The notes under the pieces: generated by a model | The model's database searches: none | Told to the model about the DNA's origin: nothing | What the model saw: only the letters and a program-made list of their open reading frames with translations | Made by a program: the position numbers and the translations under genes | Assembly (NCBI GenBank): GCA_022340465.1 | Contig: JAJDNW010000003.1 | Span: forward strand, 23,590-87,589 | Origin: Deltaproteobacteria bacterium | Lineage (GTDB): Bacteria > Desulfobacterota > Desulfobacteria > Desulfobacterales > B30-G6 | Reading direction: 5' to 3' | Length of the DNA: 64,000 nucleotides | In this document: positions 32,669 to 41,425 of the stretch, in pieces | Layout: every line of letters starts with the position of its first letter | How positions within the stretch are numbered: position 1 is the stretch's first letter

Positions 32669-33577
32669 ATGAATTGGTTACCTATGCGACGTGTGTTGTT
32701 GGGGACGCTTCTGGCCGCCGGCATGGTTCTGGCCGTACTATTCACCCGACCGTACCTGGCGGCAGCCGCTGACGTACCGGCACTGAAGGCGCGGGTGAAC
32801 GATTATGCGCATCTTTTGGCACCTTCCACCGTGAGCAGGCTCGAGCAGGCCCTTATGGAGTTTGAGAAGTCACAGTCAACCCAGATCGTGGTTCTCACGG
32901 TAAACTCGCTGCAGGGGGAGTCCCTGGAAGGGTTTTCCATGCAGGTGGCCGAGGCCTGGAAAGTGGGGCAGAAGGATCTGGACAACGGCGCCATTCTGCT
33001 GATTGCCAAAAAGGAGAGAAAAGTCCGCATTGAAGTGGGGTACGGACTGGAAGGGCGCCTGACGGACATGCTGAGCGGCCGGATTATCCGCGACGTCATC
33101 GTGCCGTCTTTCAAGGCCGGCAATTTCGATCAGGGGGTTGCCAACGGGGTGGCGGCCATGATGGCGGCCGTCAAGGGTGAGTACCAGGCGCAGCCTCAAA
33201 AAAGGCTTCCCAAGGGGAGCGGCTCCTCGGCAAACTTCATCCCCCTGATCGTGTTTATCTTTCTGATTATGCAACTGGGCAGGGTCCGACGGGGGCTGGG
33301 GGTGCTTGCCGGCGGCTTGCTGTTGCCGGTATTCGGGAGCATGATCCTTCCTTTTGGCTTGATCACCCTGCTGCTCGTGCCTGCCGGACTCCTGGCGGGC
33401 TTCGTGCTCTCCCTGTTTGGTTCGGCCATGGGGACAGCGGGTGCCGTCGGCCATCGGCGGCGGGGCGGCGGATTCTGGCTCGGCGGGTCGGGCGGTGGCT
33501 TTTCCTCGGGCGGGTTCGGCGGTTTCAGTGGTGGCGGCGGCGGATTCGGCGGCGGCGGCGCTTCCGGAGGATGGTAA
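32669..33577 (+). CDS. TPM-domain membrane protein with Gly-rich tail
   Basis: A 302-residue exported protein: signal or anchor helix near 8-28, a TPM (YgcG-type) domain (VNDYAHLLAPSTVSRLEQAL; RKVRIEVGYGLEGRLTDMLS), two or three hydrophobic helices around 190-255 and a Gly/Ser-rich C-terminal tail ending GGGGASGGW. TPM domains resemble acid phosphatases of photosystem maturation but the role in bacteria is uncertain. Co-transcribed with lemA. ATG 32669 lacks a strong box; ATG 32684 is the alternative. Confidence 0.85.
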   Translation: MNWLPMRRVLLGTLLAAGMVLAVLFTRPYLAAAADVPALKARVNDYAHLLAPSTVSRLEQALMEFEKSQSTQIVVLTVNSLQGESLEGFSMQVAEAWKVGQKDLDNGAILLIAKKERKVRIEVGYGLEGRLTDMLSGRIIRDVIVPSFKAGNFDQGVANGVAAMMAAVKGEYQAQPQKRLPKGSGSSANFIPLIVFIFLIMQLGRVRRGLGVLAGGLLLPVFGSMILPFGLITLLLVPAGLLAGFVLSLFGSAMGTAGAVGHRRRGGGFWLGGSGGGFSSGGFGGFSGGGGGFGGGGASGGW

Positions 33578-33705
33578 GACCCAACCCGGATAAACTGGAA
33601 ACTCCACTATCGAATATCTAAACGCTAGACAATTTTAAATGACCCGAAACCAAAACCTTTCGCAACCATGATGGGATTTGGACAAATAGGTACTAAACGT
33701 ATGTC

Positions 33706-34356
33706 ATGAAAAGTGTAGCTGAAAAATTTTTGTCGGCCGAGGAGCGTGGACGCATCGAGGAAGCGGTGGGGGAGGCTGAAAAGAAGACCGCCGGAGAGAT
33801 CGTTCCCATGGTGGTTCCGGCGAGCTACCACTACCCCCTGGCAGACATCCTGGGGGGCGTGTTTCTGGCGCTGCCGGTGTCGATTCTCCTGACTTATCTG
33901 CTGGGCGGCATGCTGTGGGCGGGGTCCAGCAACATGTGGGTTTTCATGGGTGTTTTTTGTGTCGTTTTCATCGTGTTCCACCAGGTGGTGCAGCGCGTGC
34001 TGCCACTGAAGCGGATCTTCGTGTCCAAGCGGGAAATCGATGAAGAGGTCGAAGAGGCCGCCATCACGGCGTTTTTTACCAGGGGGCTTTATCGCACCAG
34101 GGATGAAACCGGCATTCTGATTTTCATTTCTGTGTTCGAGCGCAAGGTGTGGGTGCTGGCCGACCGCGGCATCAACGCGAAGGTCTCCCCCGGCCGGTGG
34201 GACACGGTCGTTGCCCGCATCGTCGACGGCATAAAAGGCGGCCGCCAGGCCGAGGCCATCTGCGAGGCCGTGAAGGAAGTGGGCGGTGAACTGGCGGAGC
34301 ACTTTCCCGTGAAAGATGACGATGAGAATGAACTGGACAACCTGATCGTGCAGTAG
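33706..34356 (+). CDS. Second TPM-domain membrane protein
   Basis: A 216-residue companion of the preceding protein. It starts with a TPM segment (LSAEERGRIEEAVGEAEKKT, GEIVPMVVPAS), passes two central hydrophobic helices (about 48-95) and returns to the TPM fold (FERKVWVLADRGINAKV). The lemA-TPM-TPM trio is a common bacterial arrangement, suggesting a membrane-associated complex. A 128-bp gap precedes it. Followed by a terminator at 34452. Confidence 0.8.
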   Translation: MKSVAEKFLSAEERGRIEEAVGEAEKKTAGEIVPMVVPASYHYPLADILGGVFLALPVSILLTYLLGGMLWAGSSNMWVFMGVFCVVFIVFHQVVQRVLPLKRIFVSKREIDEEVEEAAITAFFTRGLYRTRDETGILIFISVFERKVWVLADRGINAKVSPGRWDTVVARIVDGIKGGRQAEAICEAVKEVGGELAEHFPVKDDDENELDNLIVQ

Positions 34357-34451
34357 GCGCCGCTACTTGGTTCACGAAGACACCCCGGTAAAATCGTCCT
34401 CGATGGCACTGACGCGCATTTCACCGGCTAAACAAAGGACATAGGGGCTTC

Positions 34452-34524
34452 ATCACGAAAGCACGAAAGAAAGAAAACAAGAAACTCAATGTAACGATTT
34501 CGTGTTTTCGTGATCGATTTTTTT
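34452..34524 (+). terminator. Terminator after the lemA-TPM genes
   Basis: ATCACGAAAGCACGAAA (34452-34468) and TTTCGTGTTTTCGTGAT (34498-34514) pair with one mismatch, followed by a T7 run (34518-34524). A related fragment (GATCACGAAAACACGA) occurs near 1645, so it may also be part of a dispersed repeat. Confidence 0.75.
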
Positions 34525-34549
34525 AACGTTTGAAATGCGGAGGGAGCAG

Positions 34550-35668
34550 ATGAAGGGCAAGCCGGTAGTCCATCCTGTCTACATGACGGCAACCTATAAA
34601 TTCGATCGGTCGGACGACCTGATCGACGTCGTGCAGAACCGTACCGGGTACATCTACTCGCGCTGGGACAACCCTTCGGTAAGGGCTGTTGAGCAGGAAC
34701 TGGCAAAGCGGGAAGGGTACGAAGGCGGCCTGGGGTTCGGGTCGGGCATGGCTGCCATTACCACTGCCGTCATGGCCAGCACCAGGGGCGGCGACAGGGT
34801 GGTGGCCACCCAGGAGGTCTACGGCGGCACCTATGAACTGCTGCATGACCTGCTGCCGGCATACAACGTGAACACGATCATGATCAACTGCTGGGACCGG
34901 GACCGCCTCCTGGCAGAGATCGAAAAAGGCCTTGCCGTGCTGTATCTGGAGACTCCCACCAATCCATTGCTGCGCGTGGTGGATATCGCGCCGCTGGCCG
35001 AGGCCGCCCATGCCAAGGGAGCCGTGGTACTGCTGGACGCCACATTTGCGTCGCCCATCAACCAGCATCCCGTAGATCTGGGGGTGGATGTGGTGATACA
35101 CAGCGCCACCAAATACCTGGGTGGCCACCACGACGTCACGGCCGGTTTTGCATGCTGCAACGATCCCTATTTCAGCAAAATGTGGGGTCTGCGCAAGGTC
35201 CTGGGCGGCATCATGGACCCCATGAGTGCCTTTATGATCCTGCGCGGGATTCAGACCCTGGAGCTTCGCATGGCAAAACACAACGAGAATGCCCAAAAGA
35301 TCGCAGCGTTCCTGGAAAAACAGGAGAAGATCAAAACGGTCAACTACCCGGGCCTGCCCTCCCATCCGGACCATGACGTGGCCGTGAGGCAGATGAGCGG
35401 TTTCGGCGGGATACTCAGCTTTGAAATCGACGGCGATTTCGACCGGACCAAGCGCTTCATGGATCAGCTTGAAACGATCAAACTGGCCACCAGCCTGGGC
35501 GGGGTGACCAGCCTGGCCAATCAGCCCATCACCAACACCCACGTTGCTCTCAGCCCGGAAAACCGTGCCAAAGCCGGCGTCAGCGAAAGCCTGGTCCGTT
35601 TGTCGGTGGGCATCGAAGATGCCGGCGTACTGATCCGCGACCTCGAAAGGGCACTGGCTGCGATCTGA
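34550..35668 (+). CDS. PLP-dependent trans-sulfuration-family enzyme (cystathionine/methionine gamma-lyase type)
   Basis: A 372-residue Cys/Met-metabolism enzyme. The PLP lysine is in SATKYLGGHHDV, the cofactor-binding GSGMAAITT loop and YSRWDNPSVRAVEQELA substrate segment are intact. The reaction may be beta/gamma-elimination or replacement on cystathionine, homocysteine or methionine; the exact activity cannot be assigned from motifs. ATG 34550 has GGAGGG 6 nt upstream; an ATG at 34535 does not. It is followed 73 bp later by an alpha/beta hydrolase gene on the same strand. Confidence 0.85.
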   Translation: MKGKPVVHPVYMTATYKFDRSDDLIDVVQNRTGYIYSRWDNPSVRAVEQELAKREGYEGGLGFGSGMAAITTAVMASTRGGDRVVATQEVYGGTYELLHDLLPAYNVNTIMINCWDRDRLLAEIEKGLAVLYLETPTNPLLRVVDIAPLAEAAHAKGAVVLLDATFASPINQHPVDLGVDVVIHSATKYLGGHHDVTAGFACCNDPYFSKMWGLRKVLGGIMDPMSAFMILRGIQTLELRMAKHNENAQKIAAFLEKQEKIKTVNYPGLPSHPDHDVAVRQMSGFGGILSFEIDGDFDRTKRFMDQLETIKLATSLGGVTSLANQPITNTHVALSPENRAKAGVSESLVRLSVGIEDAGVLIRDLERALAAI

Positions 35669-35741
35669 ATGCAAGCTCCTGCGACCTTTGAAATGTAAAA
35701 TTCGAAACACTCAAACCGGGTTGGAAAAAAGAAGGTGACCG

Positions 35742-36527
35742 ATGGTCCGTGAAAACGGTTACGTGAAGTCGGGGAGCGGGCGTTTGGAGGTCAGATGGTA
35801 CGGTCCGGATCCCGGCGAAGCCACCACGCTGGTGTTCCTGCACGAAGGACTGGGTTGCGCCGCCATGTGGCGCGATTTTCCTTCCGACCTGGCGGCAGCC
35901 ACCGGTTGCGGCGCGCTGGTTTACAGCCGCCTGGGCTACGGCCGGTCCGATGCCTGTGACCTGCCAAGGCCCTTGCGTTTCATGCACCACGAAGGGCAGA
36001 CCGTGCTGCCCGAACTGCTGGAAAAGACCGGGGTGAGGGATTGCATATTGATTGGGCACTCGGACGGCGGATCCATCGCCATCATTCACGCCGGCAACGG
36101 CCCTGAGGTGCGCCTGCGGGGGCTCGTCACCATGGCGGCCCACGTGTTCTGTGAATCCCTGACCATCCAGTCCATTCAGGCCGCCAGGAAAAATTACCTG
36201 GAGGGGGACCTGCGCGAGAAGCTGAAAAAATACCACGGCCGCAACGTTGACTGCGCCTTCTGGGGGTGGAACGATGCCTGGCTGCACCCCGATTTCAAAA
36301 AGTGGAATATCGAGGCGTTTCTTCCGGGTATCAACGCACCCCTGTTGGCCATTCAAGGAAAGGAGGATCCTTACGGGACGCCGGCACAGGTGGAAGCGAT
36401 TGTGGGTCAGGCCGGCGGACCGGCAGACCCGCTGATGCTGGACGCCTGCGGCCACGCCCCCCACCGCGACCGCCCCAATGCCACCCTCCGGGCAATGAGC
36501 AATTTCATTCGAAAGATAAAAGCGTAA
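35742..36527 (+). CDS. Alpha/beta hydrolase
   Basis: A 261-residue cytoplasmic alpha/beta-fold hydrolase. The nucleophile elbow is GHSDGGS, the acid is in GKEDPYG and the catalytic histidine in CGHAPHRD. The oxyanion-region motif HEGLG after the first strand resembles the HG-type loop. Substrate unknown. The stop codon lies within the stem of a terminator hairpin. AGAAGGTGACCG precedes ATG 35742. Confidence 0.8.
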   Translation: MVRENGYVKSGSGRLEVRWYGPDPGEATTLVFLHEGLGCAAMWRDFPSDLAAATGCGALVYSRLGYGRSDACDLPRPLRFMHHEGQTVLPELLEKTGVRDCILIGHSDGGSIAIIHAGNGPEVRLRGLVTMAAHVFCESLTIQSIQAARKNYLEGDLREKLKKYHGRNVDCAFWGWNDAWLHPDFKKWNIEAFLPGINAPLLAIQGKEDPYGTPAQVEAIVGQAGGPADPLMLDACGHAPHRDRPNATLRAMSNFIRKIKA

Positions 36528-36563
36528 TGATCATCGTGGATGATTATTGCAGTTTTATCTTTT
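36512..36563 (+). terminator. Terminator overlapping the hydrolase stop codon
   Basis: AAAGATAAAA (36512-36521) pairs with TTTTATCTTT (36553-36562); an inner TAATGATCATC/GATGATTATT stem continues it, and T residues follow. The hydrolase stop (36525-36527) is in the stem. Confidence 0.7.
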
Positions 36564-36684
36564 TCACGCAGTGAAAGACACTTTTTAAATCAGAAACCGC
36601 TTGGGCATGTCGTGCTTTTGAAGATCCAACCGGTTTTCAATCTCGGCAGATTTTATTCGGGAAAATATCCAGGCGGATTCTGGT

Positions 36685-37185
36685 TTAAAAAGGCCAGAAG
36701 GCGTTGTCGTGCCAGATAGCCTCGGTGATTTCCCTGTCGATTTTGGCCAGGTATTCGAGGTGCCCGGTCTCCCATTCGGCCAGCCATGTATAAAGGGCTT
36801 TCTCTTCAGGCTCTGCGGTCTGTTCGGCCCTTTGTGAATACAGCTTTATGGCTCGCTCCTCCATACCCATGGCGGCGGATACGGCAGCGGATTCGAAGCT
36901 TGCGGCGGCGATGCCTGCCTTCAGTTCATCGGTCAGCACGGCGGCGGCGACCTGTTCCTGGCTGCCGTCCAGGGCGCGTGGTTGAAATCTGCCGGTTTTT
37001 TTATAGGCCTTGTACTGCTCGGAAAGCATTTCCACGTGGCTTCCTTCATCCGCGGCCATCCTGGTGAAAAAATCCTTCACGACCTGCTTTTCGGCGCCGT
37101 CGGCCGCTTTTTCGTAGAAGGCCTTGCCGCGGATTTCCAGCAGCAGGGCGCTTTTGAGAATTTCCAGGGGTTTTGATTCGGACAT
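36685..37185 (-). CDS. Ferritin-like (rubrerythrin-type) diiron protein
   Basis: A 166-residue four-helix-bundle protein. Carboxylate/His ligands are placed as in the ferritin-like superfamily: LLLEIRGKAFYEKA, then DEGSHVEML, then MGMEERAIKLY and WETGHLEYL. It has no C-terminal rubredoxin domain, so it is not full rubrerythrin. Such proteins detoxify peroxide or handle iron in anaerobes. ATG 37185 follows GGGAGG. Single gene. Confidence 0.85.
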   Translation of the reverse strand: MSESKPLEILKSALLLEIRGKAFYEKAADGAEKQVVKDFFTRMAADEGSHVEMLSEQYKAYKKTGRFQPRALDGSQEQVAAAVLTDELKAGIAAASFESAAVSAAMGMEERAIKLYSQRAEQTAEPEEKALYTWLAEWETGHLEYLAKIDREITEAIWHDNAFWPF

Positions 37186-37309
37186 TTGACCTCCCTTTAC
37201 GTGTCAGAAACCGTTCGTTCGGAACCGTCCATCTTTTCCGAACATGTCAAACACCGTTGCCGTTGTCAAACCCGATTGTATGCGAAGGCCCCGTTTAAAT
37301 CAAATCTAA

Positions 37310-37323
37310 ATTGAGCGCTCAAT
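37310..37323. promoter_or_regulatory. 14-bp palindrome in the 37186-37560 intergenic region
   Basis: ATTGAGCGCTCAAT is perfectly symmetric and lies between two divergent genes, the ferritin-like protein and the deacetylase-like protein. It may be a regulator site. Nothing else in the 375-bp gap could be identified as a gene. Confidence 0.4.
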
Positions 37324-37560
37324 GTCGGGGCGAAGAAAAATGGTGCCCGGGAGTCCGATAGGGCACCTTCTGCTGTCTGTTCAACCGGGCGATTCATACA
37401 ATAACCTGACAAATTAGCTCTGTTCTTGATAATTTTGTAGGGAACCATTATGAAAACTCTGATAAATCCGTCTTTGCCATGTCATGCTCTGAAAAATCGA
37501 TCAAATTGTACGACAGGGTCTGGACCAAGCTGAAACAATGATGTTCAGGCAGGGAAAAGG

Positions 37561-38592
37561 ATGATTACCGTATTTTCTGAAAAACATCACTTGCAGTTCG
37601 GCCAGTACGAACTGATCGACGGCAAGCTAGTGACTCCTTTCGAGTGCCCGCAGCGGATGGACGCCATCATGCAGCGAATCGCCGATGTAAATCTCGGCGA
37701 CGTCATCGAACCGCAGGCGTTCGGCCTCGAGCCCGTTACCGGGATACACACGGAAGCGTTTGTGGAATTCATGCGCACCGCCCATGACAAGTGGCGGGAG
37801 CGCCACGGCGATTCCGATGCCCTGCCGATCTGCTGGCCCACGCGAACGCTGCGGCAAAAATGTCCCAAGGAGATCGACGGACTACTCAGCTACTACTCCT
37901 TCGATGCCGGGACGCCCATCACCGCCGGCACCTGGGGGGCGATCACCGCTTCGGTCGACGTTGCCTTGACAGGGGCAGATCTGATTCGCAGGGGGGAGTC
38001 CAGCGTGTTTTCCGCCTGCCGGCCGCCGGGGCACCACGCGTCGGCCGAGGTCTACGGCGGGTACTGCTTTTTCAACAACGCCGCCGTGGCCGTCCAGGCG
38101 CTTATCGACGGCGGGGCGGAGCGGGTGGCCCTTCTGGACATCGACTATCACCATGGCAACGGGAGCCAGGCAATTTTTTATGATCGGGACGATGTTCTCT
38201 ATGTGTCCCTGCATGGCGACCCCCGTCAGGAGTTTCCCTTTTTCCTGGGATATGGCGACGAAACCGGCCGGGGTGCGGGCAGAGGCTTTACCTGCAACTA
38301 CCCCATGCCCTGGGGGACGGAGTGGAAGGATTACGGCGAGGCCCTTGACAGGGGCCTCGCCCGGATCCGGGCGTTTTCTCCGGACATCCTTGTCGTTTCC
38401 CTGGGCGTGGACACGTTCGAAAAAGACCCCATTTCAAAATTCAAATTGAAAAGCGACCGGTTTCAAACCGTCGGGGAAAAGATCGCCAGAGAAACCGACC
38501 GCCCTTGTTTGTTCATTATGGAGGGCGGGTATGCCGTGGAGGAGATCGGCATCAATGTGGTCAATGTACTGACAGGCTACTTGAATGCCTGA
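37561..38592 (+). CDS. Histone-deacetylase-fold amidohydrolase (acetylpolyamine type)
   Basis: A 343-residue zinc-dependent deacetylase-fold enzyme. The catalytic His pair is RPPGHHA, zinc ligands are in LLDIDYHHGNG, with a later Asp in SLGVDTFEKDP and the Tyr/Gly loop MEGGYAVEEIG. The length and N-terminal insert (about 30-120) match acetylpolyamine amidohydrolases more than AcuC. It lies 40 bp before a carbamoylputrescine-amidase-like gene, which supports polyamine breakdown. Substrate assignment is contextual. Confidence 0.8.
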   Translation: MITVFSEKHHLQFGQYELIDGKLVTPFECPQRMDAIMQRIADVNLGDVIEPQAFGLEPVTGIHTEAFVEFMRTAHDKWRERHGDSDALPICWPTRTLRQKCPKEIDGLLSYYSFDAGTPITAGTWGAITASVDVALTGADLIRRGESSVFSACRPPGHHASAEVYGGYCFFNNAAVAVQALIDGGAERVALLDIDYHHGNGSQAIFYDRDDVLYVSLHGDPRQEFPFFLGYGDETGRGAGRGFTCNYPMPWGTEWKDYGEALDRGLARIRAFSPDILVVSLGVDTFEKDPISKFKLKSDRFQTVGEKIARETDRPCLFIMEGGYAVEEIGINVVNVLTGYLNA

Positions 38593-38632
38593 AATTTGAA
38601 ACGCTCAACTTAGGCGAAAGGAAACGAGCATC

Positions 38633-39523
38633 ATGCCGGAAACGGAGACCGTCAAAATAGCCCTGGTGCAGATGCCCTGCTCGAAAGAGCGCGAGGAAAA
38701 TTGCCGGAAAGCTTTCGAACAGGTGCAAAAGGCCGCGGATAAGGGGGCCGAAATCGTCTGCCTTCAAGAGCTGTTTTCAGGACAGTACTTTTGTCAAAAG
38801 GAGGAATTTTCACCTTTTGACGATGCGGAAGCAATCCCCGGACCGTTGACCGACAGGCTTTCATCCCTGGCGGCCGAGACAGGCGTGGTACTCATCGCTT
38901 CCGTGTTCGAGCAGCGGCGGCGGGGATTGTATCACAACACCACCGTCGTGTTCGAAACCGACGGGCGGCTTCTGGGAAAGTACAGAAAAATGCACATCCC
39001 CGACGATCCGGGATACTACGAAAAATTTTATTTCACACCGGGTGATCTGGGCTACGTGGTGTTCGAAACCAGCGTGGCCTCCGTCGGCGTGCTGGTTTGC
39101 TGGGACCAGTGGTTTCCAGAGGCCGCACGCATACTGGCCCTGAAAGGCGCACAGATCATTTTTTGCCCCACGGCCATCGGGTGGGCGCTTGGCGATCCAT
39201 CCGAAACCAGCCGTCGGGCCGAGGAGAACCGCCGGGAACAATTGGCCGCCTGGATCGATATCCAACGCAGCCACGCCATCGCCAACGGCGTGTTCATTGC
39301 TGCTGTCAACCGTGTCGGCACCGAGGGCGGCATCGAATTCTGGGGCAACAGTTTCGTTTGCAATCCCATAGGCAGGATTACGGCTGCAGCCGATGCCTCG
39401 CCCGCAACGCTTTTAGACGACTGCGATTTGGGGCAGATAGACTACTATCGGCAGCGGTGGCCGCTGCTGCGGGACCGCCGCATCGAAACCTATGCGGAGA
39501 TCATGCAGCGCTGTATCGACTGA
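38633..39523 (+). CDS. aguB: Carbon-nitrogen hydrolase, N-carbamoylputrescine amidase-like
   Basis: A 296-residue nitrilase-superfamily amidase. The catalytic triad is visible: Glu in CLQELFSGQYF, Lys in GKYRKMHIPDDPGYYEKFYF, and Cys in VLVCWDQWFPEAAR. The HIPDDPGYYEKFYF stretch and WDQWFPEAAR are characteristic of AguB-type enzymes, which release putrescine, CO2 and ammonia from N-carbamoylputrescine. AAAGGAAACG precedes ATG 38633. Together with the pot transporter this suggests that polyamines are taken up and made or degraded. Confidence 0.85.
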   Translation: MPETETVKIALVQMPCSKEREENCRKAFEQVQKAADKGAEIVCLQELFSGQYFCQKEEFSPFDDAEAIPGPLTDRLSSLAAETGVVLIASVFEQRRRGLYHNTTVVFETDGRLLGKYRKMHIPDDPGYYEKFYFTPGDLGYVVFETSVASVGVLVCWDQWFPEAARILALKGAQIIFCPTAIGWALGDPSETSRRAEENRREQLAAWIDIQRSHAIANGVFIAAVNRVGTEGGIEFWGNSFVCNPIGRITAAADASPATLLDDCDLGQIDYYRQRWPLLRDRRIETYAEIMQRCID

Positions 39524-39675
39524 AGGGGACTGCAGCACCTCCCACCGATGGCTCATTGAATTAGCGGACAGTAATCAGTAATTCCCACAGTGGTAGCGGG
39601 CATGATGGTTCCCAGGATTCTTTGCTGGATCCAGGCAGGAAAAACAAGGCATAAAGATCCGGCAACCTGGAAGGG

Positions 39676-40869
39676 TCAGGGCACCCCTTGCGACGTTGCC
39701 GCCGCCTTGTGCAGCAGGACCGTCAGGGGCAGCGTCGTAAGGGCCACCAGGCCCAGCACGATGGTTGCGGCTCCAAGCCCGAAAGTGTCGCCGAACATTC
39801 CGAGAGCCGGAGGGCACACGGCGGCAGCCGAGATGATGACCGTGTAAAAAAGGCCGAAAGCGCGTGGAACGTGGCTTGGAGAAACAAAATCGGCAACCGA
39901 ACCGTAAAGCACCGACGAGGTTCCGTGCAGGGCAAGCCCCAGAAGCGGCAGGAATGGCAGCACCGCAGGCAGGGGCATGGCGTAAAGATAAAGGATTCCC
40001 AATCCGCTCAGCGCCTCGGTGGCGACGATGGAGGGGATGACGCCGATCCTTTCGGCCAAGACGCCGCAGAGAAACTTTCCCAGGGCACCGCCGATGTAAA
40101 GCAGGGCTAGGGCCAGACCGGCTTTTTCCATGGGCATGCTTTTCTCTATCAGCAAAAAGGGTAGAAAAGTGATCAGGGCCGCACGTACGGCCGTGTCTAT
40201 GAATCCGATTCCGGATAAAAAAACGAAGGCCCTTTTGTTGATGATACCCCAACCACGGTTCCTGCACCGCTTGCCGCCGGGTTCGGTCTCTATTCCGCCG
40301 GCATGGCTGCTGCACAGCAGCCGGTAAAGGCATGCCGTCATAAGGAGGCCGAGGGCGCCGTAGCCGACGCACAGAGAACGCCAGTCGGTAACCATGAGCA
40401 CAAACGCGGCCAAGGCCGGAAACAGAAACTTGCCCATGTCGCCGGTGAAGTTGTAGGTGCCCAAAACGATGCGTTGATTGCCGCGGGCATAGGCTTTGGA
40501 GATCATGGCGGCTGCCAGGGGGTGCTGGACGCCGGCCCCTAACCCACCTGCTACGAGAAGGGCGCCCAGGGCGTAAATATTGCCGGCAAAGCCGATCATG
40601 ATGAAACAGGCGGCCGTGGCCACCGTCCCCAGGGTGAGCAGGATGCGTTCCCCATAGCGTTCCCCCAGAAAACCCGCAGGCACTTGAAAGAGCGCCGTGG
40701 CGCCTTCGAAGCAGGTGGTGACCAACCCCACCTGGGCGAGCGAAAGATCGAAGGCGATTTTCCAGAAAGGAAGCAGGACCGCCAGTCCGTCGGCGATGCT
40801 GTCGTGATAGACGTGGAAAAGGCCGCCGCTGATCAGCACGTTTCTCTGTCGGGATTTGGGTGTCGCCAT
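39676..40869 (-). CDS. Major facilitator superfamily transporter
   Basis: A 397-residue protein with twelve hydrophobic helices. The N-terminal half has the MFS loop after helix 2 (FLGERYGERILL), and the second half repeats it (VLAERIGVIPSIV). The start (ISGGLFHVYHDSIADGLAVL) resembles the fosmidomycin-resistance/Fsr-like group. Substrate unknown. It is followed on the other side by repeat-rich DNA (40870-41425). Confidence 0.8.
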   Translation of the reverse strand: MATPKSRQRNVLISGGLFHVYHDSIADGLAVLLPFWKIAFDLSLAQVGLVTTCFEGATALFQVPAGFLGERYGERILLTLGTVATAACFIMIGFAGNIYALGALLVAGGLGAGVQHPLAAAMISKAYARGNQRIVLGTYNFTGDMGKFLFPALAAFVLMVTDWRSLCVGYGALGLLMTACLYRLLCSSHAGGIETEPGGKRCRNRGWGIINKRAFVFLSGIGFIDTAVRAALITFLPFLLIEKSMPMEKAGLALALLYIGGALGKFLCGVLAERIGVIPSIVATEALSGLGILYLYAMPLPAVLPFLPLLGLALHGTSSVLYGSVADFVSPSHVPRAFGLFYTVIISAAAVCPPALGMFGDTFGLGAATIVLGLVALTTLPLTVLLHKAAATSQGVP

Positions 40870-40911
40870 GGTTGTGGTCTGTCAGTAAAATGGTTGATAA
40901 AAAATTACGGG

Positions 40912-41000
40912 TCTATAACCCCAAATAAGGCACAACGATTGCCGGGGCGGCATCACCCCTCGACCGGCAGGCTTTAACCTTGTTATTGGTTATAGGTCCG
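40912..41000. repeat. 89-bp repeat, copy A
   Basis: Matches 41179-41267 with only a few differences. Ends CTATAACC/GGTTATAG are inverted copies, and CCAAATAA...TTATTGG adds symmetry, so the element is a large stem-loop. Between the two copies lie a GCAGGGAT/ATCCCTGC hairpin (41034-41051) and copy 3 of the 100-bp repeat. Confidence 0.7.
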
Positions 41001-41063
41001 AAAAATTATACGCATAGCCGACTGCTATGTAGCGCAGGGATGTATCCCTGCCAAGGCATTTTC

Positions 41064-41168
41064 TATAGCGGTGGTCAGGTTTTAACAAGTTGGGCCGTGT
41101 TGCTTATACACGATTCAGGTTGCGGATAATCCAATTTATATCGGAACGAAGGTGTGGCAACCGGTATA
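41064..41168. repeat. Dispersed 100-bp repeat, copy 3 (105 bp)
   Basis: Begins TATAGCGGTGGTCAGG and ends GTGTGGCAACCGGTATA. Interior shares TATACACGATT and TCGGAACGAAGG with copy 2 near 59.8 kb. It is nested between the two 89-bp repeats. Confidence 0.55.
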
Positions 41169-41178
41169 AAGAAGCGGC

Positions 41179-41267
41179 TCTATGACCCCAAATAAGGCAC
41201 AACGATTGCCGGGGCGGCATCACCCCTCGACCGGCAGGCTTTTACGTTGTTATTGGCTATAGGTCCG
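41179..41267. repeat. 89-bp repeat, copy B
   Basis: Second copy of 40912-41000, in the same orientation, 267 bp start to start. The shared core AATAAGGCACAACGATTGCC is identical. Two copies only, with unequal flanks, so not CRISPR. Confidence 0.7.
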
Positions 41268-41425
41268 TAAAGAAATACTGGACCTGAAGGCGTCAATCCA
41301 TTATACAGGTGTGCATACATTTGAACTGAGCCGCAACAGCGGATGCACGTCGCTGCGGAGAGTGTTTACCTCATCGTTGAAAAAAACTGAGGGTTTTAGA
41401 GTCAAGGTGCCTTACAGGGGATGCT

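Noticed and set aside
39575..40372. 265-codon minus-strand frame overlapping the MFS gene
   Set aside because: Arg/Pro/His-rich shadow frame; the MFS frame has twelve membrane helices and family motifs.
40912..41267. CRISPR array
   Set aside because: Only two 89-bp copies with an unrelated 178-bp interval; repeat and spacer sizes do not fit and no cas genes are present.
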